A stretch of DNA of 39,068 nucleotides from Pedosphaera sp. (GTDB lineage Bacteria; Verrucomicrobiota; Verrucomicrobiia; Limisphaerales; F1-12-MAGs170). Made by a program: the position numbers and the translations under genes. Location: positions 1-39,068 of the forward strand of contig SIBF01000017.1 in NCBI GenBank assembly GCA_009695275.1, written 5' to 3'. Under the pieces are notes generated by a model. The model was given only the letters and a program-made list of their open reading frames with translations. It was not told where the DNA came from and did no database searches. Below are positions 17,246 through 25,881 of this stretch, one piece after another (the first letter of the stretch is position 1; the number at the start of each line of letters is the position of its first letter).

Positions 17246-18046
17246 CTAACGGTTATCTCCATCGAGCATCCGACCCAGTCCTCCGAGGATCGAGCCTTCC
17301 TCACGCCCACCGCCACCTCTTTGCGGAGCCGCGGCAAAGATCCGGCCGGCAAGCCGGCTGAAGGGCAGGGATTGGAGCCAGATTCGACCTGGTCCCCGCA
17401 GTGTGGCGAAAAAGAGTCCTTCACCGCCGAAGATCGCCGTCTTGATCTTCTTCACATATTGAATGTCGTAATCCACCGACGGCTGGAAAGCGACGATGCA
17501 GCCCGTATCGACCTTCAGAATTTCACCGGGGCCGAGATCTCGTTGCATAATGGTGCCACCGGCATGCACGAAAGCCAGGCCGTCACCCTGAAGCTTCTCA
17601 AGGATGAAGCCTTCACCGCCGAAAAGCCCGGCACCGAAGCGGCGTGTGAATGCGATGCCGACGCTGACGCCTTTGGCGGCACACAGGAATGCATCCTTCT
17701 GCGCGAGCAACTCGCCACCAATCTCGCTCAGATTAACGGGAATGATTTTCCCGGGATACGGCGCTCCAAATGCGGCGCGCTTCTTTCCGGCCGCTTGATT
17801 CTGAAAAACTGTCATGAAGAGTGATTCGCCCACGAGCAGGCGTTTGCCAGCGCCCATCAGTGCGCCGAGGAAACCGCTCTGTTGCTGCGACCCATCGCCG
17901 AAGATCGTCTCCATCTCAATGCCGTCATCCATGTACATCATGCCGCCCGCCTCGGCCACGACGGCTTCCATGGGATCGAGTTCAATCTCCACAAACTGCA
18001 TGTCATCTCCAAAAATCTTGTAATCAATTTCGTGCATCCGGTTCAT
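17246..18046 (-). CDS. AIM24/TIGR00266 family protein
   Basis: A 266-residue protein of the AIM24 family (PF01987, TIGR00266), a beta-helix-like fold widespread in bacteria with no settled biochemical role. Signatures are [29 protein letters not shown] at the N-terminus and the glycine-rich strands [25 protein letters not shown] and [21 protein letters not shown]. The C-terminal tail is glycine/arginine-rich. The ATG at 18046 is used, with an ATG three codons later (MHEID) as alternative. Its neighbours give no hint of function: the upstream SDR gene lies 412 bp away across repeat DNA. Confidence 0.88.
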   Translation of the reverse strand: MNRMHEIDYKIFGDDMQFVEIELDPMEAVVAEAGGMMYMDDGIEMETIFGDGSQQQSGFLGALMGAGKRLLVGESLFMTVFQNQAAGKKRAAFGAPYPGKIIPVNLSEIGGELLAQKDAFLCAAKGVSVGIAFTRRFGAGLFGGEGFILEKLQGDGLAFVHAGGTIMQRDLGPGEILKVDTGCIVAFQPSVDYDIQYVKKIKTAIFGGEGLFFATLRGPGRIWLQSLPFSRLAGRIFAAAPQRGGGGREEGSILGGLGRMLDGDNR

Positions 18047-18161
18047 AGTTGAATTCTTTCTCAGTGCGGCGTGTCACCGTGAGTTGTTTTCACAGAGCCA
18101 AGCAAAGCGCAAATCTCCCGGCAATCAAATCCGACTGCCGCCATTGTCCTATTGCATTTTC

Positions 18162-18232
18162 GGAGCGCGGGCTTCAGACCGCTTCATGCCGCCCATTACA
18201 ACCGACGTTGAAGCGGCGTGAACGCCGCGCAC
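18162..18232. repeat. GGAGCGCGG-type palindrome
   Basis: Left arm 18162-18186 (ggagcgcgggcttcagaccg, then cttca) pairs imperfectly with 18209-18232 (tgaagcggcgtgaacgccgc, then gcac): about 19 of 24 positions. The arms share their ends with the repeats at 6238, 19380 and 33156. Confidence 0.65.
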
Positions 18233-18280
18233 CTCTCACCTGCGAATTAGCACTGCAGCGACACTTCCTTGGAGGTCTCA

Positions 18281-18357
18281 ACCACGGATTTCACGGATGC
18301 TCACGGATGGGCCGGAATCCACCATCTTCTTATCCGTGCAATCCGTGCAATCCGTGG
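18281..18357. repeat. ACCACGGAT-type palindrome with internal 9-base periodicity
   Basis: Left arm 18281-18308 contains three cacggat units about nine bases apart; right arm 18332-18357 contains three atccgtg units. The arms pair over about 26 bp with few mismatches. It is related in form and sequence to the element at 8920-9149 (cacgaat units). Confidence 0.75.
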
Positions 18358-18458
18358 TCGATTCCCCGAACTGTTGCTGTAGTGTTAGAACGTTTCAAAC
18401 CAACCGTCACGATGACACGTTGTCGGGCGGAATTGTTGCAACGAAACTCCACCTGCCG

Positions 18459-19256
18459 CTATGTCACGGTCAAACCACCGTTCACATAAAGACTCTGTCC
18501 TGTAATGAAAGAAGACTCATTGCTCGCGAGAAAGACAACGGCTCCCGAGAGGTCTTCAGGTACGCCCCAGCGATTGGCCGGGATGAGCGCGCGGTAGCCG
18601 TCCTTCTCGGACTGCGGATCATTCTCGTGACGCTCGACGGGAATCCAGCCGGGGCAGATCATGTTGACCGTGACGCCAAAGGGCGCGACTTCCGTGGCGA
18701 GGCTGCGATGAAATCCATTCTGGCCGCTTTTCGCCGCGACATACGCGGTGAAGTTCGGTACTCCTCGAGAGACAACCTCAGAGCCGATGTTGATGATGCG
18801 TCCCCAGCGCTGCTGTTTCATGTGAGGAAGGCAGGCACGCGAAAGCAGGAACGGACTCTTGATGAAGAAGTCCACCATCGATTGGAAGAAGGCCCAGTCG
18901 TAATCCTCGATCGGTTTGTGCGGTTGATCGCACGTGGCGTTGATGACAAGAATGTCCACGGGACCGAGCGATGCCTTGATCTCCGCCATCATCTTCGAGA
19001 CGGAATCCGGGTTGGTCACATCGGCACGGGCCAGCATTCCTTGCAAGCCCTGTGCATTGAAGTCGGCGAAAGTGGCTTCCGCCTTGGCTGCGTCGTTGCA
19101 GTAATTGAGCGCGACGTTGGCACCCGCTCTGCCTAGCGCGATGGCCATGGAGCGCCCAAGACCTCTGCTGCTGCCAGTCACGAGAGCGACGTGGCCCGCA
19201 AGGGAAAATGGAGGATTCGTTCCGCGTTGTTGAGTGGCAATGTTCGTCGAGTTCAT
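18459..19256 (-). CDS. SDR-family oxidoreductase (3-oxoacyl-ACP reductase-like)
   Basis: A 265-residue classical short-chain dehydrogenase/reductase using NAD(P)H. Residues about 27-34 form the cofactor motif TGSSRGLG, the active site shows NIGSEVV and YVAAK with Tyr and Lys spaced as usual, and the C-terminus has the FITGQSLYVNGGLT signature. The usual NNAG motif reads INATCD, which is atypical. It resembles FabG-like reductases, but with no fatty-acid genes nearby the substrate is open. The ATG at 19256 gives a 19-residue extension before the Rossmann fold. The M19 dipeptidase lies upstream across a palindromic repeat. Confidence 0.87.
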   Translation of the reverse strand: MNSTNIATQQRGTNPPFSLAGHVALVTGSSRGLGRSMAIALGRAGANVALNYCNDAAKAEATFADFNAQGLQGMLARADVTNPDSVSKMMAEIKASLGPVDILVINATCDQPHKPIEDYDWAFFQSMVDFFIKSPFLLSRACLPHMKQQRWGRIINIGSEVVSRGVPNFTAYVAAKSGQNGFHRSLATEVAPFGVTVNMICPGWIPVERHENDPQSEKDGYRALIPANRWGVPEDLSGAVVFLASNESSFITGQSLYVNGGLTVT

Positions 19257-19343
19257 GTTCTGGACAGCGTCAATGAGCTGGCGGGTTGTATGTGCGTCGA
19301 GAGAGCGGGGTTAACTCTGCGGCTGGGCACTTTGGCTGCGCTA

Positions 19344-19459
19344 CTCAGAGTTTTTGGAGGCCGATGGAGAAGACAGACAGGAGCGCGGATTTCATTCCAC
19401 AGCATCCAACCTTTGTCACCGACCTTGCGGAATGAATTCCGCGCTCCCAAAAACCTGAG
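19344..19459. repeat. GGAGCGCGGA-type palindrome with outer second stem
   Basis: Inner arms 19380-19398 (ggagcgcggatttcattcc) and 19429-19447 (ggaatgaattccgcgctcc) pair at 18 of 19 positions. Outer segments ctcagagtttttgg (19344-19357) and the complement in ccaaaaacctgag (19446-19458) also pair. It lies in the gap between the dipeptidase and SDR genes. Confidence 0.75.
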
Positions 19460-19488
19460 ACGCGCCCGCAGTTCGGCTTTCTCTTTGA

Positions 19489-20553
19489 TCAGCTCCATGC
19501 CTCCTTCAAGAAGCGTATGAAGTTGCCGTGCATGATCCGCTCTACGTCATCCGGCTTGTAGCCGCGCCCCGCCAGCAGGCCCGGGAGCATTTGCAGATCG
19601 GCGATGGTATCGAGATCTCCGGGACTTTGCTCACGCCCGTAACCGCCATCAAGATCAGTTCCGATGCCGATATGGAAGGAGTTACCCGCGAGTTGGCAGA
19701 CGTGGTCGATGTGATCGACGATTTTCTCCAGCTTGAGACCGGTTGATTCAGGAGTGGTCTGACCTCGAATCCAACCGGGAATGATCATCCACGCGTCGAG
19801 TGCAGCACCGATGACAGCGCCGCGCTGCACGAGCACCTTGATCTGTTCGTCGCTGAACTGGCGGTTGTGAGGCACCAGGGCACGGCAATTGTTGTGGCTC
19901 GCCCATACCGGGCCGCGGAAGTGGTCGAGTGCTTCCCAGAAGCTGTCATCACACAGATGTGTGGCATCGAGGATCATTCCGAGGCGGTCCATCTCCGCGA
20001 GCAACTCGCGTCCACTGGCGGGAAGTCCGCCAGTAGCGTCGGTGCCGTTGGCATAACGGCCGGGTCCATAATGCGCCGGGCCGAGCGCGCGGAGGCCCTG
20101 GGCGTAGGATCGTTCAAGGTGTGCAAGCGTTACGATCGAGTCTGCACCTTCGAGACTGAGGATGTAGCCGATGGGAGCATTGGGCGATGGATTCTGCCAA
20201 AGGTGAAGATGCTTCTTCAACTCGAGTGCGGTCGTGATTTGAATCATTTCACCACGCTCTTCCATCGCGCGATACCACGCGAGCTGGCCCTGCGATTGCG
20301 CCCATGCCTGCTCGGGCGAATACCAGCCAGGCAGAGGATTGTCTGGAGCGACGTATCGGGCGATTTGCGTGGCAACGCACAATCCGATGTTACCCCGACG
20401 CATCTCAGGGAGGCAAACGGTTCCACGACCGCGATCCTTCTTGTCGCAAAGATCCTTCTCGCGCCCGCGAATTTCCGAGATGGGCCGGGTAAGGTCGCGG
20501 TTCCATTCGATGGCGTTCATCGAAAGGTCAAGGTGGGCATCAAGGACGAACAT
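19489..20553 (-). CDS. Membrane dipeptidase (peptidase family M19)
   Basis: A 354-residue zinc dipeptidase of the renal dipeptidase family. The N-terminal VLDAHLDLS supplies the HxD metal ligands, GYILSLEGADS the bridging glutamate, GMILDATHLCDDSFWEAL and PVWASHNNCRAL further histidine ligands, and GIGTDLDGGYG the C-terminal barrel motif. Such enzymes cleave dipeptides, including D-amino acid containing ones, and sit near cell-wall or racemase functions in some genomes. No signal peptide is seen, so it is probably cytoplasmic. The ATG at 20553 is chosen; a TTG at 20571 is possible. The PQQ-like gene lies 67 bp upstream on the same strand, suggesting co-transcription. Confidence 0.92.
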   Translation of the reverse strand: MFVLDAHLDLSMNAIEWNRDLTRPISEIRGREKDLCDKKDRGRGTVCLPEMRRGNIGLCVATQIARYVAPDNPLPGWYSPEQAWAQSQGQLAWYRAMEERGEMIQITTALELKKHLHLWQNPSPNAPIGYILSLEGADSIVTLAHLERSYAQGLRALGPAHYGPGRYANGTDATGGLPASGRELLAEMDRLGMILDATHLCDDSFWEALDHFRGPVWASHNNCRALVPHNRQFSDEQIKVLVQRGAVIGAALDAWMIIPGWIRGQTTPESTGLKLEKIVDHIDHVCQLAGNSFHIGIGTDLDGGYGREQSPGDLDTIADLQMLPGLLAGRGYKPDDVERIMHGNFIRFLKEAWS

Positions 20554-20620
20554 GAGATGAAATTGGTTCAATTCAAAAAGCGGATCTTCTGGGAGCGGTT
20601 CATTGGCATGTTGCTCTCGG

Positions 20621-21874
20621 TCACTTGGCCTTCACCTCGTAGCACAGGAGAATGTCTTGATCGCGAATGTAAAGCTTGCCGTCCGAGACAACCGGGTGCG
20701 CCCAACTATTTTTGTCGCTACGATCCGGCTGGTCGAAGCGCCCGTGCTCCTTCCAACCGGTGGGAGAGGCTTCAATGATCGCAACCGTGCCCTTGCCATC
20801 TTGTTGCCGGCAGTAAAGCCGGCCACCGGCGAAGACGACTGATCCTTTGCCGAGTTTGTCCTTCTCCTGCCAGACAGCCTTGCCTGTCTTGAAATCCTGG
20901 CACGTCCAGCCTTTGCCGTCGGAGTACCCGTAAACGTGATCGCCAATCAGGATCACGCCGCCGTGATGATTGACCATGACCTTGTTCCCGTAGGTCGAGA
21001 CTTCCTCCACCTTGAAGCCGCTGGTGTCTTTGGTGATCTTGAAAAGGTTGCAACCGATTCCGTAGCCGGAAGTGACGTACACGTGATTGTCATTGTAGAT
21101 CGGTGTTGGGACGACGGCGGTGGAACCCTTGCGCGGAGCTTTCCAGAGAACCTTGCCATCTTTCGTGGCGATGCCGGCGAGGTTCCGCTCCGTGAGTTGA
21201 ATGTACTGCCGGACACCATCTATCTCGGCCACGATTGCCGAAGAATAATGAGGCGGATCGGAGAAATCCTTCGAGCGCCAGACTTCCTTGCCAGTCTTCT
21301 TATCGAGAGCAACCAGCGTTCCTTGGGGTCCGCCGGGAGTGCAAATCACGTTGTCGCCATCCACCAACACCGACTCGCTGAAGCCCCAGTTGGGCATTCT
21401 GCCGCCGAAGTCTTTCACATAATCACGCCGCCAGACTTCGTTGCCATCCTTGGCGTCAAGGCAGACCAGGTCGCCATACTGCCCGAGGGCATAGACATAC
21501 CCCCCATCCAGCGTTGGTGTACTGCGCGGTCCCTCGAAGTCGCCCGGGTTCCCACTTTTGCCTAGTTTGGCCGACCAGAGTTCGTGGCCATCATTGCGGG
21601 CGAGTGCGAATACCACCGCCGATTCCCCTTTCTCGCCTCCGGTGAAAACCTTGTCACCGGAAACGGTCACGCTGGAATAGGCAGAGCCCAGCCCGGCTAT
21701 TTTCCAAGCCAGTCCTGGTCCGCCCGGCGGCCAGTCCTTCTTTAATCCAGTCTCGGTCGAGATTCCGTCCCGGCGTGGGCCTCGCCATTGCGGCCAATCG
21801 CCCGCGGCCGCGATGGTTGTGGCGAAGGCAAGCACCATAGAGAGGCAGGCTCCGCATACGGAATAAATGCGCAT
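20621..21874 (-). CDS. Exported PQQ-like beta-propeller repeat protein
   Basis: A 417-residue protein with a signal peptide (MRIYSVCGACLSMVLAFATTIAAAGDWP, cleavage near residue 25). The mature part starts with the typical DWPQWRGPRRDGIS and holds repeated propeller blades ending in tryptophan motifs (GHELWSAKL, GNEVWRRDY, GKEVWRSKD, GKVLWKAP, GKAVWQEK), as in PQQ-binding-like outer membrane assembly (BamB) and alcohol dehydrogenase propellers. There is no dehydrogenase catalytic context or cytochrome domain, so it is likely a periplasmic binding or scaffold protein, a class abundant in Planctomycetes and Verrucomicrobia. The frame is open to a TTG at 21955, but the ATG at 21874 places the signal peptide at the N-terminus. 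Confidence 0.88.
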   Translation of the reverse strand: MRIYSVCGACLSMVLAFATTIAAAGDWPQWRGPRRDGISTETGLKKDWPPGGPGLAWKIAGLGSAYSSVTVSGDKVFTGGEKGESAVVFALARNDGHELWSAKLGKSGNPGDFEGPRSTPTLDGGYVYALGQYGDLVCLDAKDGNEVWRRDYVKDFGGRMPNWGFSESVLVDGDNVICTPGGPQGTLVALDKKTGKEVWRSKDFSDPPHYSSAIVAEIDGVRQYIQLTERNLAGIATKDGKVLWKAPRKGSTAVVPTPIYNDNHVYVTSGYGIGCNLFKITKDTSGFKVEEVSTYGNKVMVNHHGGVILIGDHVYGYSDGKGWTCQDFKTGKAVWQEKDKLGKGSVVFAGGRLYCRQQDGKGTVAIIEASPTGWKEHGRFDQPDRSDKNSWAHPVVSDGKLYIRDQDILLCYEVKAK

Positions 21875-22062
21875 ATTTGAAGGCTTTTGTTGCGAGAATG
21901 ATTGAGAATGATTTCTTGTTCGGAGTTGCTTAACCGATGGACGAACCGGCTTCAACTTGAATTCGCCCTGAGTTTACCAGCCATCGGCTGTCGTCATCAT
22001 GCCTGGTGTCATCGAGTCTTTTCCTTTGCGTTGCCCCCGCCGGATCAAGGTAGAGTCGCTCC

Positions 22063-23778
22063 ATGTCGAAACGCAGTGACAGTAAACAGCCGCAACCTCT
22101 ACGAGTCGGACTGATCTCGCTTGGCTGCGCCAAGAACCTGGTGGACGCAGAGATCATGCTTGGCTCTCTCATGAAGAGCGGTGTCGAGATCACAAATGAC
22201 GCAGCTCAGGCCGACGTGGTGATCGTCAACACATGCTCATTTATCGACGCAGCCCAGGAGGAAAGCGTCGATGCCATCCTCGAATCAGCGGAATTACGCG
22301 AGGCGAAGAACCGCGGCCAGGGCTTGATCGTCTCCGGCTGCATGCCTCAACGCTTCCGGGAGGAACTGCCTAAACTGCTTCCGGAAGTGGACGCATTCAT
22401 GGGCATTGATCAGGTGGCGCAGGTCTCGGAGATCGTGAAGCAAGCGATGCAACATCGCGCTGAACGAATTTCCTCTGCGGAGAAGCAGCCGGCCCGAACC
22501 AGGACTGCGGCGAAATCCAAGGGGCAGATTGCGGCGCGCTTGACCAAACTCGATCGGACTCGAACTGCGGATGACCACGATCATGAGGAATCACTGCGCG
22601 GCACCGAGATGTTTGGCAAAACAAAGACCGTCGTCACACCAGGTTCCGCTCCCGCTTCCGGGGATGCGCCGTTGGTCAGCATCAGTTTTCGTCCCAAGTA
22701 CATCCCGGATTACGCCACACCACGTTTCCGGCTCACGCCACGGCACTTCGCTTACGTTAAAATCGCAGAAGGATGCAACCATCCTTGCAGCTTCTGCACA
22801 ATCCCCCGGATGCGTGGATCACATCGGAGCCGTTCGCAGGAGGATGTCATTCGCGAAGCGCGGCAGTTGATCCGGGAAGGCGTCAAGGAGCTGAACCTCA
22901 TCTCTCAAGACTCGACTTACTACGGTCTCGATTTGCGTCAGGATCGGGCTGGTTCAATTGCGGCACCACAGAAATTCGCGGCAGCAGCCCGCGCTCTTCC
23001 GGCGGACGCCACCACTTTATGCACGCTGCTGCGCGAATTGAACGCGCTCAAGGGCGACTTCTGGATCCGTCTGCTTTACACTCACCCCGCCCACTGGACG
23101 GATGAACTCATCGAGACCATCGCCGGGTGCCGTAAAGTTGCCCGCTACGTGGACATGCCGCTGCAGCACATACATGGTGCCATGCTTGAACGCATGAGGC
23201 GGGAAACTTCGAGTGAATACATCATCGACCTCATTCAACGTATCCGCGCCGGCATCCCCGGCATCACGCTGCGAACGACATTCATCGTCGGTTTTCCGGG
23301 CGAAACGGAGGATTATTTTCAAACGCTGCTCCGGTTTATTCGCGACACGAAGTTCGAGCGCATGGGTGTATTCGCCTATTCAAAGGAGGAAACGACTCGT
23401 GCCGGAGTGATGACAAGCCAGGTGGCCGGCGCACAGAAGCGTAAACGCCGCGAGCGAGCGATGGCGGAACAATTGAAGGTGGCTCGTGAGGTTTCGGAGA
23501 GCTTCATCGGTCAGACGATCAAAGTGCTCGTCGAGAAGGAAGCCAGCACGAGTGAACTGCAGAATGCGAACGTAAGTTCGTGGGAGCACGGCTTGATCCG
23601 GGGCCGCGATGAGCATACAGACTTGTTGCGGGGCAGGTATCTCGTCGCTCGCGGTGAAGCGGACGCGCCGGACATCGATGGCCGGGTTTATATTCAAGGC
23701 AAACTTCCCACCGGTGAATTTGCACGGGTGAAAATCATCGGGCATACCGACTACGATCTTATTGCGGAGCCGGCTTGA
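22063..23778 (+). CDS. rimO: Ribosomal protein S12 methylthiotransferase RimO, with insertions
   Basis: RimO is a radical-SAM enzyme that methylthiolates an aspartate of ribosomal protein S12. The N-terminal methylthiotransferase domain has C22, C58 and C93 for the auxiliary iron-sulfur cluster; the radical-SAM motif is C238, C242, C245 (EGCNHPCSFC). RLTPRHFAYVKIAEG and PRMRGSHRSR distinguish RimO from MiaB. A C-terminal TRAM-like domain ends in GRVYIQGKLPTGEFARVKIIG. At 571 residues it is about 130 longer than common RimO proteins: an Arg/Lys/Thr-rich insertion lies at about 132-208, between the two cluster domains, and another at about 292-318. The ATG at 22063 has no obvious Shine-Dalgarno. 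It diverges from the PQQ-like gene (188 bp). Confidence 0.94.
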   Translation: MSKRSDSKQPQPLRVGLISLGCAKNLVDAEIMLGSLMKSGVEITNDAAQADVVIVNTCSFIDAAQEESVDAILESAELREAKNRGQGLIVSGCMPQRFREELPKLLPEVDAFMGIDQVAQVSEIVKQAMQHRAERISSAEKQPARTRTAAKSKGQIAARLTKLDRTRTADDHDHEESLRGTEMFGKTKTVVTPGSAPASGDAPLVSISFRPKYIPDYATPRFRLTPRHFAYVKIAEGCNHPCSFCTIPRMRGSHRSRSQEDVIREARQLIREGVKELNLISQDSTYYGLDLRQDRAGSIAAPQKFAAAARALPADATTLCTLLRELNALKGDFWIRLLYTHPAHWTDELIETIAGCRKVARYVDMPLQHIHGAMLERMRRETSSEYIIDLIQRIRAGIPGITLRTTFIVGFPGETEDYFQTLLRFIRDTKFERMGVFAYSKEETTRAGVMTSQVAGAQKRKRRERAMAEQLKVAREVSESFIGQTIKVLVEKEASTSELQNANVSSWEHGLIRGRDEHTDLLRGRYLVARGEADAPDIDGRVYIQGKLPTGEFARVKIIGHTDYDLIAEPA

Positions 23779-23785
23779 ATTCAGC

Positions 23786-24340
23786 ATGGTTCCACGCGAA
23801 TTCGTCACAATGGATGAACTGAGGAAAAATATCACCGTTCGTCACGTCACGCCTGCCGATTTTGCGGCTGTGGCTCAAGTATTTTCCGGGGAAAAGGTGC
23901 TGCGCGGAACGTTCCAGCTTCCCTTTCCATCGCCGGAGCTTTGGCGACAACGCTTGAGCGAGCCGGAGCCAGGATTGATTCAGTTGGTGGCGTGCCGCGA
24001 AGCCGAGGTTGTCGGGATTCTGGGCCTCCACACGAATCCGAATCTGCCGCGCCGTCGCCACGCCGCGCGTATAGGCATGGCTGTGCGTGACGATTGTCAA
24101 GGCCGCGGCATCGGTTCGGCGCTGCTCGCGGCTGCGGTCGATCTTGCGGACAACTGGCTCAACATCGTCCGACTCGAACTGGACGTGTACATCGACAACG
24201 AACCCGCCGTGCGCCTTTACCAGAAGTTCGGCTTCGAGATTGAAGGCACACTGCGACAGTTCGCCTTTCTCGGCGGCGTTTTCGTAGATGCCTATCAGAT
24301 GAGCCGGCTGCGTCCCGCCGCCGCGGCCAGTCGCACATGA
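23786..24340 (+). CDS. GNAT-family N-acetyltransferase
   Basis: A 184-residue acetyl-CoA-dependent N-acetyltransferase. The acetyl-CoA pyrophosphate-binding motif is QGRGIGSALL within VRDDCQGRGIG; LELDVYIDNEPAVRLYQKFGFEIEGTLRQ is the characteristic C-terminal half of the fold. The acceptor is not predictable; the EIEGTLRQFAFLGG ending resembles the RimJ/RimL and phosphinothricin-acetyltransferase-like groups. The start may be ATG 23786, seven bases after rimO, or ATG 23810. The 3' end overlaps pgsA by four bases (ATGA), so rimO, this gene and pgsA look like one operon. Confidence 0.87.
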   Translation: MVPREFVTMDELRKNITVRHVTPADFAAVAQVFSGEKVLRGTFQLPFPSPELWRQRLSEPEPGLIQLVACREAEVVGILGLHTNPNLPRRRHAARIGMAVRDDCQGRGIGSALLAAAVDLADNWLNIVRLELDVYIDNEPAVRLYQKFGFEIEGTLRQFAFLGGVFVDAYQMSRLRPAAAASRT

Positions 24341-24924
24341 ACCTGCCGAACAAACTCACGATCTCCCGATTCGTCCTGACGGCTGCGTTCCTGGTCGTCT
24401 TCTTCGCGCGATTCTCCTACAGCGACACCGTGGCGCTGGTGCTGTTCGGCATGGCGGGCCTGACCGATTACTTCGATGGAAAAATTGCACGGCGGGACAA
24501 TCTCATTACAAACTTCGGCATTCTAATGGATCCGCTGGCGGACAAGATCCTCATTTGTTCCGTATTCATCGCCTTCGTCGAGCGTGGCCTGATGCCCGCG
24601 TGGATGGTCGTCATCGTGGTTGCGAGAGAATTGGCGATCACCGGCCTGCGGCTGCTGGCAGCCTCGCGCAATCTCGTTCTGGCCGCTGAACGTTACGGCC
24701 AGAACAAAACAATTTCCCAGATCACCGCGATCCTCTCGGTGCTGGTGCTGGAGAGCCATGAACAATGGGGTTTCATTGGAAATGTTTTCTCCCTGCCAAT
24801 CTTTGGGAGGCCCTGGGTCGAGCCTTTCGCACAGATTTCGATCTGGGTGGCGGTCGCCCTGACGTTCGTTTCAGGGTGGCTTTATCTTTGGAAGAACCGG
24901 GAGCTTTATTTGAGGGACATGTAG
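24337..24924 (+). CDS. pgsA: CDP-diacylglycerol--glycerol-3-phosphate 3-phosphatidyltransferase
   Basis: PgsA makes phosphatidylglycerol phosphate from CDP-diacylglycerol and glycerol 3-phosphate in the inner membrane. The 195-residue protein shows the complete CDP-alcohol phosphotransferase motif, D-x2-DG-x2-AR-x8-G-x3-D-x3-D, in TDYFDGKIARRD followed by FGILMDPLADK. Several transmembrane helices are evident (about 10-26, 30-42, 72-95, 118-140, 160-180). MNLPNKLTISR is the family-typical N-terminus. Its ATG overlaps the acetyltransferase stop. pgpA, the next enzyme of the pathway, follows 224 bp downstream. Confidence 0.94.
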   Translation: MNLPNKLTISRFVLTAAFLVVFFARFSYSDTVALVLFGMAGLTDYFDGKIARRDNLITNFGILMDPLADKILICSVFIAFVERGLMPAWMVVIVVARELAITGLRLLAASRNLVLAAERYGQNKTISQITAILSVLVLESHEQWGFIGNVFSLPIFGRPWVEPFAQISIWVAVALTFVSGWLYLWKNRELYLRDM

Positions 24925-25148
24925 GAAGGAGTTGTGCGATTTCAAAGCCTGCCAATCATGCTGATCACACGGATGTCTGAGGGAAAGTTGGAAGGACTTG
25001 GACCGGCTCGAGTGTCTGAATTGAATGCTCAAGACTCCCCCCAGCTCGAAGGAGGCGAAATTCCTTCCTTCGCGACTTTCCGAACGATTCGCTCGCTCCA
25101 CAACCACATTGCTGCTGCCATGAACTCGTATGGTTTCGGAAAGGAACT

Positions 25149-25670
25149 TTGAACCATATTTGCGTCTTCGTCGCCCAGGGATTTGGCGTCGGCAAGATTT
25201 CACTCGCTCCAGGAACTTTCGGCTCGGCGGTCGGGATCGCTTGGTTTTTTCTACTTCTTTTGCCTCGAAGCCTCCCGGCCTTCATCGCTGGCACGATCGC
25301 TGGTCTTGCGGCTTCAATCTGGTGCTGTGGCGTAGCCGAGCGGGCGCTTGGGCAGAGAGATCCAGGTTCTGTCGTGCTCGATGAAATCACTGCCATGCCG
25401 GTTTGCTTCACCGGATGGTTGATGTGGTATTGGTCGGTGTATCACACCCTGCCCGATCTTGCCTATTTCATTCGTCCAGCCGCGCTGCCGATGCTTCTCA
25501 TTACTTTCGCGGCTTTTCGGATCTTCGATATTTGGAAACCCTGGCCGATACGACAAAGCCAGAATTTATCCGGCGGTCTAGGAATCACCTTGGATGATGT
25601 TCTCGCGGGAACTTACGCTGCCTTGGTTGCGGGAGCTTCCGCCTGCATCATCGGGCCGAGACCAATGTGA
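25149..25670 (+). CDS. pgpA: Phosphatidylglycerophosphatase A
   Basis: PgpA dephosphorylates the product of PgsA to phosphatidylglycerol. The 173-residue product begins with AQGFGVGKISLAPGTFGSAVG, the family's N-terminal GxG-x-x-P-APGTxGS pattern, followed by DPGSVVLDEITAMPV with the acidic residues of the active site and RIFDIWKPWPIRQSQNL, also highly conserved. Hydrophobic segments indicate membrane association. The likely start is the TTG at 25149: it is preceded by GGAAAGGA at short spacing, and the family motif begins about ten residues later, where PgpA proteins normally start. No in-frame ATG or GTG alternative is near. The gap from pgsA (24925-25148) contains a 72-codon frame that looks spurious. 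Confidence 0.93.
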   Translation: MNHICVFVAQGFGVGKISLAPGTFGSAVGIAWFFLLLLPRSLPAFIAGTIAGLAASIWCCGVAERALGQRDPGSVVLDEITAMPVCFTGWLMWYWSVYHTLPDLAYFIRPAALPMLLITFAAFRIFDIWKPWPIRQSQNLSGGLGITLDDVLAGTYAALVAGASACIIGPRPM

Positions 25671-25881
25671 GGCTGGGACGTGGCGATCCAGAAAGGGATG
25701 GAAGAAAACGAATGAACCAAGTGAACGCCTGCGTGTGCTGACGTTCTAAGACAGCCAGGCGTGTTAACCGCACCGTGACTCGTTCCGCTCGATTGTGGGA
25801 ACCGCTTTCATTTCCGACAGCACTTCGTTCCCTTTGTTGCTGTATTCATTAGCGGGCGCTGCACGACTACAGGAGGATCAT

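Larger units (their letters stand above)
18047..18458. other. Intergenic region filled by two palindromic repeats
   Basis: The 412-bp gap between the SDR and AIM24 genes contains a GGAGCGCGG palindrome (18162-18232) and an ACCACGGAT palindrome (18281-18357). A plus-strand frame (18297-19136) runs through the second repeat and antisense to the SDR gene; it is not credible as a gene. No promoter was identified. Confidence 0.6.

Noticed and set aside
18281..18357. Short CRISPR-like array suggested by the repeated cacggat units
   Set aside because: Units are about nine bases apart, arranged as two inverted arms, with no spacers and no cas genes.
18297..19136. 279-codon plus-strand frame across repeat DNA and antisense to the SDR gene
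   Set aside because: Its first part is the ACCACGGAT palindrome and the rest is antisense to a gene with a complete SDR motif set.
24934..25152. 72-codon plus-strand frame between pgsA and pgpA
   Set aside because: No family motif, weak start context, and it covers the pgpA ribosome binding site; more likely leader sequence.
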